From Pirellulales bacterium (GTDB taxonomy: Bacteria > Planctomycetota > Planctomycetia > Pirellulales > PALSA-1355), in contig JALHMI010000021.1 of the NCBI GenBank assembly GCA_022844125.1, positions 1 through 64,000 on the forward strand: a stretch of 64,000 nucleotides of DNA, written 5' to 3'. This document shows, piece by piece, positions 56,677 to 64,000 of this stretch. The notes under the pieces are model-generated. The model was not told the DNA's origin. It did not search any database and saw only the letters and a program-made list of their open reading frames with translations. The number at the start of each line of letters is the position of its first letter. Position 1 is the first letter of the stretch. The translations under genes were made by a program, and so were the position numbers.

Positions 56677-58188
56677 CTAAAACCGATTCTGCTGGAACGT
56701 AGCCAGGCGCCAGTTGCGGCCGGTATCCTTAAACACCCGGCCGCTACGGAAGGCGATCGCCTCGATCACCCGGCCGTTGCGATTGCCGCCGGTACGCAGC
56801 GTCGAGAAGACCGTGGGTGGGACCTCGTGGTAGTAGGTCTCCGAGAAACCACCGCTTGCTTGCGAGCTGCCCATTCCGAGCACCAGCGAGGTCCAGTCGT
56901 CCGGCGCGTGACCACTGCTGGTGTTCATCAGCAACTGTTTCGTCTGGCCGATCAGCTGGGAGGCGTAGTTATTCGTCGTCGGGTCCGAATTCGCGTGGAA
57001 TACCTTGAGGTTAAGATTCCCGAACAGCGAGTCACACTCCGCCTGTCCCTTCTGATTACCCCCCAGCGCCGCCACAATGTTGGGCACGTTTTGCGAGAGA
57101 TAGACGCAAGCCACGCGCGCCGATCGGCAAGTATTTTGGAAAATACGGTCTGCGGACTGGACAAACTCCTGAAACTCGTCGGCGAAGAAGAATACCGGGC
57201 GCGGGCTCTGCCGAATGTTGCGGCGCTGGATACCGAGCTGAAAGCTATGTCGCAGGATGCCCTGGATCAGACGCCCCAGCGGGCCATACTCGACGACCGG
57301 CAGCCCGGCGAAGACGACATACCCATGTTCCATCGCCTCGGGAGTCACGTTCGTCTCAGTGCAGAGCAGCTCACGGCCGATCCCGCGGTTAAGCATGTCG
57401 ACCATCGAAGTGACCGTCGAGACGACAATGCTGCGGGTCTTGTCGCTCAGCCGCGCGAAATCCTCGAAAAAATACGTCACCGCCAAATGGAAGTCGCGCT
57501 TCTGCAATTGAGTCTTGACCTGCTGCTCCGCCTCCAGGATGCAACGGTAACAAAAGGATCGCTTCTGCCAGGAGGGATTGGCGATCTCGTCGACGGATGT
57601 CGGCGCGGTGACAATGAACTCATACAAGTCAGGAATGCTGACGCGACCGCGGGCGAGAATGAGCACATCGACCGTGTTTCGGCAGATTTGCCGTTTGGTC
57701 AACTCCCAGTACTGCCCCTCTTCGCGCCCTGCACCGCCGTTGCCGCTGATTTGCTCGGCGATCTCCAACGCCGTCGAAAGCAGGCTAACAATGTTTTCAG
57801 TAATCCCGGCCCCCCGGCCGCCTCTTTCCAGCTCGTAGTTCAGGAAGTTGAATCTCCACGGCTGATCGGGGCCGAACTCGATCAGATCATGCCGCCGGCG
57901 TGTCTTGCGGGCATAGGTCTGCCATCGCTCCAGTTCGTCTCCCTTGAAGACACTGACATAACCGCCGTACCCGGCGCGGAGCATGGCCATTGCCGCCGTC
58001 TCGGCGAGCCCCGTTGTCTTGCCCGAGCCGGTGGCGCCCAGTCCCAGGCAGCCTTCGAACGATTCACCGATGGTAAATGCATCTGATCGCGACCAGCGAA
58101 AGAGCGGCTGATCCTGCGACCAGACATCTCGTGTCCATCGCTTCCGCCAACCCGGCGCCTTGTTGCCGAACAGTGACCATCGCATCAA
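56677..58188 (-). CDS. VirD4/TraD-like conjugative coupling ATPase
   Basis: The 503-residue P-loop protein has Walker A LGATGSGKTTGLAE (49-62), an NTPase core with KRQICRNTVDVLILARG, Walker B RPVFFFADEFQEFV, and motif CVYLSQNVPNIVAALGG. The latter resembles the TraM-recognition (TraD_C) segment SLQxxxxLxxxxG of type IV coupling proteins. N-terminal transmembrane helices are missing; a separate membrane protein gene lies downstream. Such ATPases pump DNA or protein into a secretion channel. No relaxase or T4SS channel gene lies in the visible part of the element. Confidence 0.85.
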   Translation of the reverse strand: MMRWSLFGNKAPGWRKRWTRDVWSQDQPLFRWSRSDAFTIGESFEGCLGLGATGSGKTTGLAETAAMAMLRAGYGGYVSVFKGDELERWQTYARKTRRRHDLIEFGPDQPWRFNFLNYELERGGRGAGITENIVSLLSTALEIAEQISGNGGAGREEGQYWELTKRQICRNTVDVLILARGRVSIPDLYEFIVTAPTSVDEIANPSWQKRSFCYRCILEAEQQVKTQLQKRDFHLAVTYFFEDFARLSDKTRSIVVSTVTSMVDMLNRGIGRELLCTETNVTPEAMEHGYVVFAGLPVVEYGPLGRLIQGILRHSFQLGIQRRNIRQSPRPVFFFADEFQEFVQSADRIFQNTCRSARVACVYLSQNVPNIVAALGGNQKGQAECDSLFGNLNLKVFHANSDPTTNNYASQLIGQTKQLLMNTSSGHAPDDWTSLVLGMGSSQASGGFSETYYHEVPPTVFSTLRTGGNRNGRVIEAIAFRSGRVFKDTGRNWRLATFQQNRF

Positions 58189-58207
58189 ACAGGTTCCTTT
58201 CCAGTGT

Positions 58208-58999
58208 CTAAGTCTTGGACTGATCCCGCAGCGCCCGAACGAGGGTGCCTAGTTCCCAGCCGTGGCTGCGTGCCTTGCGGCACTTGCCCAGCAGTTCTTC
58301 AAGGAGGGCGATCAACGTTTCGAGTGATAGATCGGGGCTCGCTACTGTGATGCTTCGTCCCTCCCCCAGCGAGACGGCGGCTCGCGTAACGGACCCCGCG
58401 GACCTCGCTCGCCGAGGCTTGCCTCGTTTCCGCTGGGCCGTGGCCGCATCGCGAGTCAGCCTTCCCTGCATCGCAGCTTCAACGAGTGCCGACTGCCTGG
58501 CCGGATCGGTAACGCGCGCCAGCTCGCAGGCCGTGCTGGGGGCGAGCTTGCCGCATTCGACTTGCCGTTGGATTTGTTCAGGTAGCGAAAGCAGGCTTAA
58601 GAGCCGGGTCACCATGGCGTTGGACATGCCCAGGCGAGCGGCCGCTTCCGAGGCATTACAGCCGGTGACTTCCATCAGCCGGGCCACCGCTCGCGCTTTG
58701 TCGAGCACAGGAATGTCACTGCGCTGGCAGTTTACGACCAGTTGACGCTGAAGGATGTCCTCTTCCTTCATCTCACCCTCTTCGAGGTCGACTTCCAGCG
58801 ACTCCCAGCCGAGCTTGCGAGCCGCGAGGAATCGTCGCATGCCATCGGTCAGCACGCATTTGCCGTCCACCATTCGCCCCTTGGTGGGGACTTGCTGCCC
58901 GAGGAGGCTCATCGTCCGCGCGAGGCCGTCAATCTGGGTCTCGTCGAACTGCTTGCGGATGTTGCCGTCGTAGAGGATTTGTGTGAGAGGTATCCTCAT
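58208..58999 (-). CDS. ParB/Spo0J-family partition-like protein
   Basis: The 263-residue protein has an N-terminal ParB/Srx nuclease-like domain: IPLTQILYDGNIRKQFDETQIDGLARTMSLLGQQVPTKGRMVDGKCVLTDGMRRFLAARKLGW. Here the canonical box II GERRxRAA is replaced by DGMRRFLAA. A KorB-like HTH follows: LMEVTGCNASEAAARLGMSNAMVTRLLSLLSLPEQI. The C-terminus is basic and helical. No ParA is adjacent. In integrative elements such proteins serve partition or regulation. It overlaps the YkvA-like gene by ATGA. Confidence 0.87.
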   Translation of the reverse strand: MRIPLTQILYDGNIRKQFDETQIDGLARTMSLLGQQVPTKGRMVDGKCVLTDGMRRFLAARKLGWESLEVDLEEGEMKEEDILQRQLVVNCQRSDIPVLDKARAVARLMEVTGCNASEAAARLGMSNAMVTRLLSLLSLPEQIQRQVECGKLAPSTACELARVTDPARQSALVEAAMQGRLTRDAATAQRKRGKPRRARSAGSVTRAAVSLGEGRSITVASPDLSLETLIALLEELLGKCRKARSHGWELGTLVRALRDQSKT

Positions 59000-59304
59000 C
59001 GTCCGCCCGCCTCCGTATTGGAGCGAGGGCGAACCTCTGACATTAGCAGCGGCGGAAACAGTTCCACCTCTTGGACGGGAGACTGAGACGTTTGAGCTTT
59101 TTCACACGCCTCGGCTTCCTTCTGGGCCCGCACTCCCTGTCGCCACTTGGATATCCCGATGTAGGCGACGACCACGTCGTCGATCCAGCCGATCACCGGT
59201 ATAAAATCCATGTCAAGTGGACATACGACATACACCATAGCGGCGATAAACCAGATCACTGGGGGAATGCCGCCTACTACTTTGTCATTTGATGGCGCTA
59301 CCAT
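58996..59304 (-). CDS. YkvA/DUF1232-family small membrane protein
   Basis: Start at MVAPSNDKVVGGIPP (59304), which has GGAGG eight bases upstream; an upstream in-frame ATG lacks such a site. The 102-residue protein contains VIWFIAAMVYVVCPLDMDFIPVIGWIDDVVVAYIGISKW, the YkvA/DUF1232 signature (PxDxxPxxGxxDD) within a hydrophobic hairpin. A polar C-terminal tail overlaps the ParB gene by four bases. Function is unknown. Confidence 0.8.
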   Translation of the reverse strand: MVAPSNDKVVGGIPPVIWFIAAMVYVVCPLDMDFIPVIGWIDDVVVAYIGISKWRQGVRAQKEAEACEKAQTSQSPVQEVELFPPLLMSEVRPRSNTEAGGR

Positions 59305-59374
59305 GTATTCAACCTCCATTGCGAGAGACAAGTTTCAATGTGTGATAAACGGAGGGCCGCAACAAGAAAGCAAT

Positions 59375-59458
59375 TCAGGGGCAGCGGTCCGTTCCACCAT
59401 CACGCCCGATCCGAGGATCGTCCAGATGATCCAACGAATGGAGTAGTGCTTCAAGCAT
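59375..59458 (-). CDS. Tiny ORF with strong ribosome site
   Basis: MLEALLHSLDHLDDPRIG with GGAGGG six bases before the ATG encodes only 27 residues. The excellent ribosome site is the sole support. It fills part of the gap before the SprT-like gene's end. Confidence 0.25.
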   Translation of the reverse strand: MLEALLHSLDHLDDPRIGRDGGTDRCP

Positions 59459-59537
59459 CTCAAACCCTCCTAGATAGAATCGCGGACATTCGAACGACGG
59501 AGCCTCCGCGCAGTCCGCACGTGCAGGGCGCCGAGAA

Positions 59538-60233
59538 TTACTTGAATCGAGAAGAGCGTGACCTCGTTCGTTGCGGTCGCCCGACCGTCTCATCACGGTA
59601 GAACTCATTGCCACAGCTCAAACAGCGGGCGCGGAACTCCTTGACGGCCACACGCACATTCGTACAACCGCACGACCATTTCTTTAACTTCGAATCGCCG
59701 CGCTCTTTCCGCCCAGTAGGTTGAACCTCCTCGGCGGGAACTACGATTCCCGAGTCCATCAGCAACTCTTTGAACCGACTCTCGCCAGCAAGACCAGTGA
59801 TGCCATCCTCATTCACGAGTAGGCCAAGAGTTGCTGCCTTCGCGCGAAACTCGCGATTATGATGAGTGCGATCACCAGGGGTGCCGTGCATTTCCTGCCA
59901 AGCATGCAGCAACTCATGAAGAAGCGTTGCAAGTACATCGCAGGCGGGGCGTTTCCCCGTGAGATAGCGAGTATTGATCGTGATCTCACGGCGCAAGCCC
60001 AGGCCGTTGTGTCCATAGCGAAACAGGCCGTAGCAAGTCGCCGGCAATTTGTCTACGCGGAGCGTGATCTGCGGGATATCGAGTTTAAACTCGATGATGA
60101 ACTTGTCTGCCCAAGTCTGAAGAAAGTCCATGGTCTCCTTGCCGGCCCAGTCTTCGGAAAGCTGATGCTTGGCAAGGACACTATAAATTGACAGTGCCCC
60201 GTCCCGACCACAGCACGCGGACACCTCAATCAT
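59538..60233 (-). CDS. SprT-like zinc metalloprotein
   Basis: Start at MIEVSACCGRDG (60233), with GGAGGG seven bases upstream. The 231-residue protein has the SprT HExxH motif LATLLHELLHAWQEMHG (His106, Glu107, His110) followed by HHNREFRAKAATLGL. A C-terminal zinc ribbon (SCGCTNVRVAVKEFRARCLSCGNEF) is typical of SprT/Spartan relatives. The tail is Arg/Ser-rich. SprT-like proteins on mobile elements may cleave DNA-protein crosslinks; here the substrate is unknown. Confidence 0.87.
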   Translation of the reverse strand: MIEVSACCGRDGALSIYSVLAKHQLSEDWAGKETMDFLQTWADKFIIEFKLDIPQITLRVDKLPATCYGLFRYGHNGLGLRREITINTRYLTGKRPACDVLATLLHELLHAWQEMHGTPGDRTHHNREFRAKAATLGLLVNEDGITGLAGESRFKELLMDSGIVVPAEEVQPTGRKERGDSKLKKWSCGCTNVRVAVKEFRARCLSCGNEFYRDETVGRPQRTRSRSSRFK

Positions 60234-60343
60234 GGCACAACCCTCCACCGCACAGGACAATGACTTCAATCACTCTGCCTGTACTCTAAAGGGTATTTCC
60301 AAGAGGTCGATTGCGCGCATCGGCGCGCAATGCGTCGCAAGCG

Positions 60344-60811
60344 CTACCGGGATCGCCCCTTTCGTTCGCGCGCCTGCGAGACCCCTTGCTCTTCGACTTG
60401 TTGAATAAGAAGCTGCGATAACGCAGCATCGGGAGCTAGCTTAAAAAACAGATAGTTCTCGGTGAGCCGTTCCCGGGCCCTGCCAACCTGCTCAAGGTCT
60501 TCTTCGTTCAACAGCTCCGGATGATTCCGCAGGAACTCGCGGCAGAACGCCGCCGCAGCCAAAGTGCGCTCGTCACAAATGAGCTCGTTCAGTCGAACTA
60601 GATGATGTGGCTGCTCTGCTCGTTGCGGGAAGAAAAAATCGTTATTCGTATAGCCGTCGGCGATTCGTCCAGAGCCGTCAAAGTGCGCCCTGAACAACTT
60701 GCGAAGACGTTCTACAGAAATCGCATCACTAGGAAAGCGTGCCGACCGAAAATCCATCTCGAGTCGACCTTGCTTCTTGGGGAATATGGAGTCAGAAGCG
60801 TCTGCAGTCAT
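60344..60811 (-). CDS. Hypothetical island protein
   Basis: The 155-residue protein has mixed charged and helical segments: DAISVERLRKLFRAHFDGSGRIADGYTNNDFFFPQRAEQPHHLVRLNELICDERTLAAAAFCREFLRNHPELLNEEDLEQVGRARERLTENYLFFKL. No family is recognised and no catalytic motif is evident. It looks like a real cytoplasmic protein. It is transcribed just downstream of the HEAT protein. Confidence 0.6.
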   Translation of the reverse strand: MTADASDSIFPKKQGRLEMDFRSARFPSDAISVERLRKLFRAHFDGSGRIADGYTNNDFFFPQRAEQPHHLVRLNELICDERTLAAAAFCREFLRNHPELLNEEDLEQVGRARERLTENYLFFKLAPDAALSQLLIQQVEEQGVSQARERKGRSR

Positions 60812-60871
60812 CCGTGTTCACAAAACCGAGCCATTCCAGCCGATAGTGCTCAGTTTCGCACCCACTGTCAA

Positions 60872-62143
60872 TCAATACTTCGGCCTGCGCCGTTTGCCCG
60901 CCTTCATAGCATCGTCAACCCACTGAGCAGACTCAGTAAAATGGATAAACCGGGGTTTCAAGCGACTCATTTCCAGGAATCGATCAATGTACTGCCACGC
61001 ACGTCGCGCGCGCGGAGTCCATTGTGACTCAACCCGCTTGCCCCGCATTCGCTCCACCCTAAAGTCGGGACACGACTCCGTCGGATCCCATGCCTCATTG
61101 GAAAATGGTGCCACATTGAACATCGTGGCTAACTGCTCGTACATTGCCTTTAGATAACTTTCACCGACCGGCAAGTCCGACATCGCCCCTTTGCTTTTGA
61201 TATGTTGGAGGACTATGTTCTCCTTTCCATATCCCATCGCGTCTCCGCATTGCAACAGGGCATCGCCTTCCAGAACTCCAACACACCAAAACACTTGCAA
61301 GAGCTGGAGATGATCTGCTATCGCAACCGTCTTAAACCACCCAATCAGCCGCCGATCTTCTTCGCTCAAGCCAAGGTCAGACTCGTAGATCCCAATCTCG
61401 ACTAGCGCCTGCGCAGCCGCATCTCGCGTATTAAGGCTTGGGTCGTTTAAAGCTCGTAAAAGCGCAGGCGCAGCCTCCCGTGCTGCCACTCCGAGGCTTT
61501 TGAGTATTTCGATCGAACGATAGCGACGCATGAGATCATCATCTGCAACACAGGCCGCGAAAGCTGAAATCGCGCGAGTTCTCAAGTGTCCCATCCCAGC
61601 TATTGCACCAACGGCCGAAGCTCGAAGTCTCGCTGAACCGTGCAAAGCGGCAAAACACAACGCGTCAATGCCAATCTCACTCAAGTGGCCGGCTTCGGCG
61701 AATTCCCCAAGAAGGTCAGCGGCATCGACCCTTACACGTTCAATCCGAACGGAATCGCCAAGAAGTTGTGCATCATCCCGAAGTGCACTGGCCAATACCG
61801 GAATTCCACAAGGGTGATCGAGAATTACTCGAATCGCAGCATTGGATATTTGTCTCAATCGCAAATCGCTCTCAGGAAAACCTAAGCAATTCAGCAACAT
61901 GTCCACTACTTCCATCCGGTTGCCACCGGTGTGACCCAGCACGCAGATCAACGTCTGAACGATATCGGCACTTTCAACTTCGTAAAACGCCTCACCTATA
62001 CACTCGACGACCAAGTCCGGTGCTTCGAGACTTGCCTGAATCAACGACTGCTCAATCCTTATTCGGGCGTGATCATCGTTGCCATGATCCAATAGCTCTC
62101 TAACCAAATCTCTAATGTCGCGCTCGTTCGAGGGTGGCTCCAT
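60872..62143 (-). CDS. HEAT-repeat protein
   Basis: The 423-residue protein is built of paired helices of ~30-40 residues: RIRIEQSLIQASLEAPDLVVECIGEAF, IVQTLICVLGHTGGNRMEVVDMLLNCLGF, RVDAADLLGEFAEAGHLSEIGIDALCFAALHGSARLRASAVGAIAGMGHL, and EAAPALLRALNDPSLNTRDAAAQALVEIGIY. These are classic HEAT/ARM repeats for protein binding. The C-terminal ~100 residues (WDPTESCPDFRVERMRGKRVESQWTPRARR) differ and are basic. No enzymatic motif is seen. It lies in the mobile element and may be a cargo or defence-related scaffold; nothing in the sequence tells which. Confidence 0.75.
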   Translation of the reverse strand: MEPPSNERDIRDLVRELLDHGNDDHARIRIEQSLIQASLEAPDLVVECIGEAFYEVESADIVQTLICVLGHTGGNRMEVVDMLLNCLGFPESDLRLRQISNAAIRVILDHPCGIPVLASALRDDAQLLGDSVRIERVRVDAADLLGEFAEAGHLSEIGIDALCFAALHGSARLRASAVGAIAGMGHLRTRAISAFAACVADDDLMRRYRSIEILKSLGVAAREAAPALLRALNDPSLNTRDAAAQALVEIGIYESDLGLSEEDRRLIGWFKTVAIADHLQLLQVFWCVGVLEGDALLQCGDAMGYGKENIVLQHIKSKGAMSDLPVGESYLKAMYEQLATMFNVAPFSNEAWDPTESCPDFRVERMRGKRVESQWTPRARRAWQYIDRFLEMSRLKPRFIHFTESAQWVDDAMKAGKRRRPKY

Positions 62144-62931
62144 TCATTGATCACTTGCGATTGAGTATGAGGGTCCGAGTCCGTCGCCATCGCCAGCCTA
62201 ACGCCCCCTAATGCACTCTACAATCCTACCGAAATGGTGCTTGACAATTTTCCGCATCAGCCTGTTTCGGCACCGGTCGCATCCCGCGTCTACCGCAGGT
62301 CGGCTTGGCTCAGCTGATTCCGCACGGACTTTAGCGATATGTCCTACAGAAGCAGCGTCATTACAACCGCGATCAGAAACGCATTCGGAGATTCTTGGCT
62401 GCAACCCGCCCGTTTCGCGTCTTCGCTTGACCATGCGACCAATTTCATTGCCGGACATTCGCACGTCAGTCGTATAACCGATTCTTCCAGGGGGTACCTC
62501 GATGTGCACGATTTCTGGCGGGGCCACGGGAAAAACACCACGAGCGCATGGCACCTCGCCTGCGGCGACCGCGTGCTCTCAGGCTGCGCTTCGCTGCGGT
62601 CCTTTCGGACGCTTCGCCCTTTCCGCCCGTCTGGTGCGTCGGCCCGCGGCCTTCCATCGACACCTCCGGTGACTGAGGAAGTGCTCCTCGCGTGAACCGG
62701 GTTTAGGGGGCACATCCCCCGAACGTTCAAGGATCAGGCCGAGCGGCAGCGCGGCCTCCTCCCCCATCTTCATCCGCTGCGCTTCTTGCAGACCGGGTGC
62801 CCCTCCGCGCCGCCGTCCTTGAGCGTTCTCCCCCTGGCGCTTTCGGACTTCGTCCCCCCTGCGCTGGAATACGCCCGGGCGTGCGTTTCGCACAGGGGGA
62901 CATTTAGCATTCAAGACGGAGGGATTTTCTG
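62144..62931. other. ~790-bp region upstream of ardC without a clear gene
   Basis: It contains a palindrome GGGGG-CACAT-CCCCC (62706-62720) next to GAACGTTC (62721-62728) and long Arg-rich chance frames on both strands. A GGAGGGA ribosome site for ardC is at the right edge. It could hold a transfer origin or regulatory region, since oriT often lies next to ardC-type genes, but no specific nic consensus was identified. Confidence 0.45.
62466..62657 (-). CDS. Small basic ORF with strong ribosome site
   Basis: The ATG at 62657 follows GGAGG by five bases and starts a 63-residue, very Arg-rich protein (MEGRGPTHQTGGKGEASERT). Composition is typical of chance GC-rich frames, so the ribosome site is the main support. 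Confidence 0.25.
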   Translation of the reverse strand: MEGRGPTHQTGGKGEASERTAAKRSLRARGRRRRGAMRSWCFSRGPARNRAHRGTPWKNRLYD

Positions 62932-63837
62932 ATGGCTACTACCAGCAACGGCAAGCGTGTTGACGTTTACACCCTAGTGACTTCCAGCATTATCGAGCAG
63001 CTTGAGCGGGGCGTGAGGCCCTGGATGCGACCCTGGAGCGTGGAACACGCTGCGGGACGCATCTGCCGACCACTTCGGCATAACGGAGAGCCTTACAAGG
63101 GCATCAATGTGTTGATGCTCTGGGCTTCGGCGGAGGTGCAAGGATTCGCCAGCCCTTATTGGCTGACTTTTCAGCAGTGCAAACAGTTGGGCGGATTTGT
63201 GAAGAAAGGTGAGCACGGCAGCCCGGTCGTTTATGCCAGCACGTTTAAGAAGACCGACACGACCGACGACGGACAGGAGACCGAGCGCGAGATTGCATTC
63301 CTCAAAGAATACACGGTATTCGCGGCTGATCAGTGCGAAGGACTTCCGGAGCATTTCTATCAACTGGCCGAGCAGCCCAAGGAATCTATCGAGCGAATCG
63401 ACGCGGTTGAGCAATTCTGTGCCAACACCAAGGCAGACATTCGCTATGGAGGCGCGCGAGCCTACTACGCCATTCAGGATGACTACATACGCCTGCCCCC
63501 CTTCGAGACGTTTCGCGATCCAGAAAGCCACGCGGCCACGCTCATTCACGAGCTGACGCACTGGACCAGGCACGAAACCCGACTCAATCGCGACCTTGGC
63601 CGCAAGCGTTTTGGAGATGAAGGCTACGCGGCGGAAGAGTTGGTTGCTGAGCTTGGCTCCGCGTTTCTTTGTGCTGACCTGCACATCACGCCGGATGTTC
63701 GCGAGGACCACGCGAGTTACATCGCGAGTTGGCTGGAGATTCTCAAGAACGACAAACGAGCGGTGTTCACTGCCGCTTCGCTGGCGAGCCAGGCCGTTGA
63801 CTACCTGCACGGACTGCAACTGCATTCACAGGGGTGA
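62932..63837 (+). CDS. ardC: ArdC-type antirestriction protein
   Basis: The 301-residue protein has the ArdC N-terminal ssDNA-binding domain (DVYTLVTSSIIEQLERGVRPWMRPW, KGINVLMLWASAEVQGFASPYWLTFQQCKQLGGFVKKGEHGSPVVY). A zincin C-terminal domain follows, with HELTHW (206-211) and a downstream Glu region (YAAEELVAELGSAFL). ArdC proteins protect incoming plasmid or ICE DNA from restriction. GGAGGG precedes the ATG. It is the first plus-strand gene of the island, facing the opposite way from the others. Confidence 0.92.
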   Translation: MATTSNGKRVDVYTLVTSSIIEQLERGVRPWMRPWSVEHAAGRICRPLRHNGEPYKGINVLMLWASAEVQGFASPYWLTFQQCKQLGGFVKKGEHGSPVVYASTFKKTDTTDDGQETEREIAFLKEYTVFAADQCEGLPEHFYQLAEQPKESIERIDAVEQFCANTKADIRYGGARAYYAIQDDYIRLPPFETFRDPESHAATLIHELTHWTRHETRLNRDLGRKRFGDEGYAAEELVAELGSAFLCADLHITPDVREDHASYIASWLEILKNDKRAVFTAASLASQAVDYLHGLQLHSQG

Positions 63838-63849
63838 ACGCCAATTACG

Positions 63850-63881
63850 CTGCCCGCCGGACCCGACCGGTGGGCAGTTTT
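63850..63881 (+). terminator. Terminator-like hairpin after ardC
   Basis: CTGCCCGCCGG pairs with CCGGTGGGCAG (one mismatch) around ACCCGA and is followed by TTTT. It lies 13 bp beyond the ardC stop. The next gene nevertheless begins only 28 bp later. Confidence 0.55.
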
Positions 63882-63908
63882 CACTTTCGCTTGATGGAGT
63901 ATCTCGAC

Positions 63909-64000
63909 ATGGACCCAAACCAGACCTATCGCGACATGCTAGACGCGTTGGATGATCGCGATGACGAAACGGCCCGAGGGTTGGCGCTCGTCTTGAAACG
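63909..64000 (+). CDS. Partial gene at the window edge
   Basis: An ATG with GGAG upstream starts MDPNQTYRDMLDALDDRDDE, a helical acidic N-terminus cut off by the window end. It is too short to classify. It follows ardC in the same direction, so it is probably in the same transcript. Confidence 0.55.
   Translation, partial: MDPNQTYRDMLDALDDRDDETARGLALVLK

Noticed and set aside
53940-64000. Second copy of the tmRNA 3' end (attR)
   Set aside because: No repeat of the CGGGTTCGATTCCCGCCGCC end was noticed; it presumably lies beyond the window.

Overview
The window reads as chromosomal DNA of a Planctomycetota bacterium, most likely of the Pirellulales. The signs are several PEP-CTERM proteins, a planctomycete-type N-terminal motif (FESLENRIVLS), paired WD/PQQ-propeller secreted proteins, a SpoVG carrying an inserted zinc ribbon, a high-GC genome with many small palindromic intergenic repeats, and a tmRNA tag ending in ALAA. 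This assignment is inferred from gene content only.

Positions 1-53,578 are chromosomal backbone. From left to right: a PEP-CTERM protein with a HELGH zinc motif; an orphan HigA antitoxin beside a broken HigB; a penicillin-acylase-family hydrolase; small membrane and secreted proteins; an unusual Cys-acidic secreted protein; an FHA/ParA-like ATPase/glutaminase operon; a SulP transporter; a histidine kinase plus NtrC-type sigma-54 regulator; ispE-spoVG; a PQQ-propeller protein; a branched-chain aminotransferase; a four-unit 78-bp hairpin array; a LolCDE-like ABC operon with two paralogous permeases; lysS; YceI and another propeller protein; a GH18 pseudogene; an amidohydrolase; a sensor Ser/Thr kinase followed by an FHA-adenylate/guanylate cyclase; a PEP-CTERM protein; a coiled-coil lipoprotein behind a near-consensus sigma-54 promoter; an MBL nuclease; uppP; an ECF sigma/anti-sigma pair; an SGNH PEP-CTERM hydrolase; a GH130/glycosyltransferase operon; and two small zinc-ribbon proteins. 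Two copies of a terminator-like leader element sit upstream of minus-strand start codons.

At 53,579-53,939 lies ssrA (tmRNA). Immediately beyond its 3' end is an integrase gene on the opposite strand, then an excisionase-like protein, small unknowns, a VirD4/TraD-type ATPase, a ParB-family protein, a YkvA-like protein, an SprT-like metalloprotein, a HEAT-repeat protein and an ArdC-type antirestriction protein. This is the left end of an integrative, probably conjugative, element that continues past the window; its far attachment site is not visible here.

Intergenic DNA is rich in mobile-looking palindromes. At least five distinct repeat families occur, some in head-to-head pairs, and there are several gene remnants (HigB, GH18 chitinase, a lone PEP-CTERM tail). 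Function calls rest on motif recognition by eye; no database search was run.
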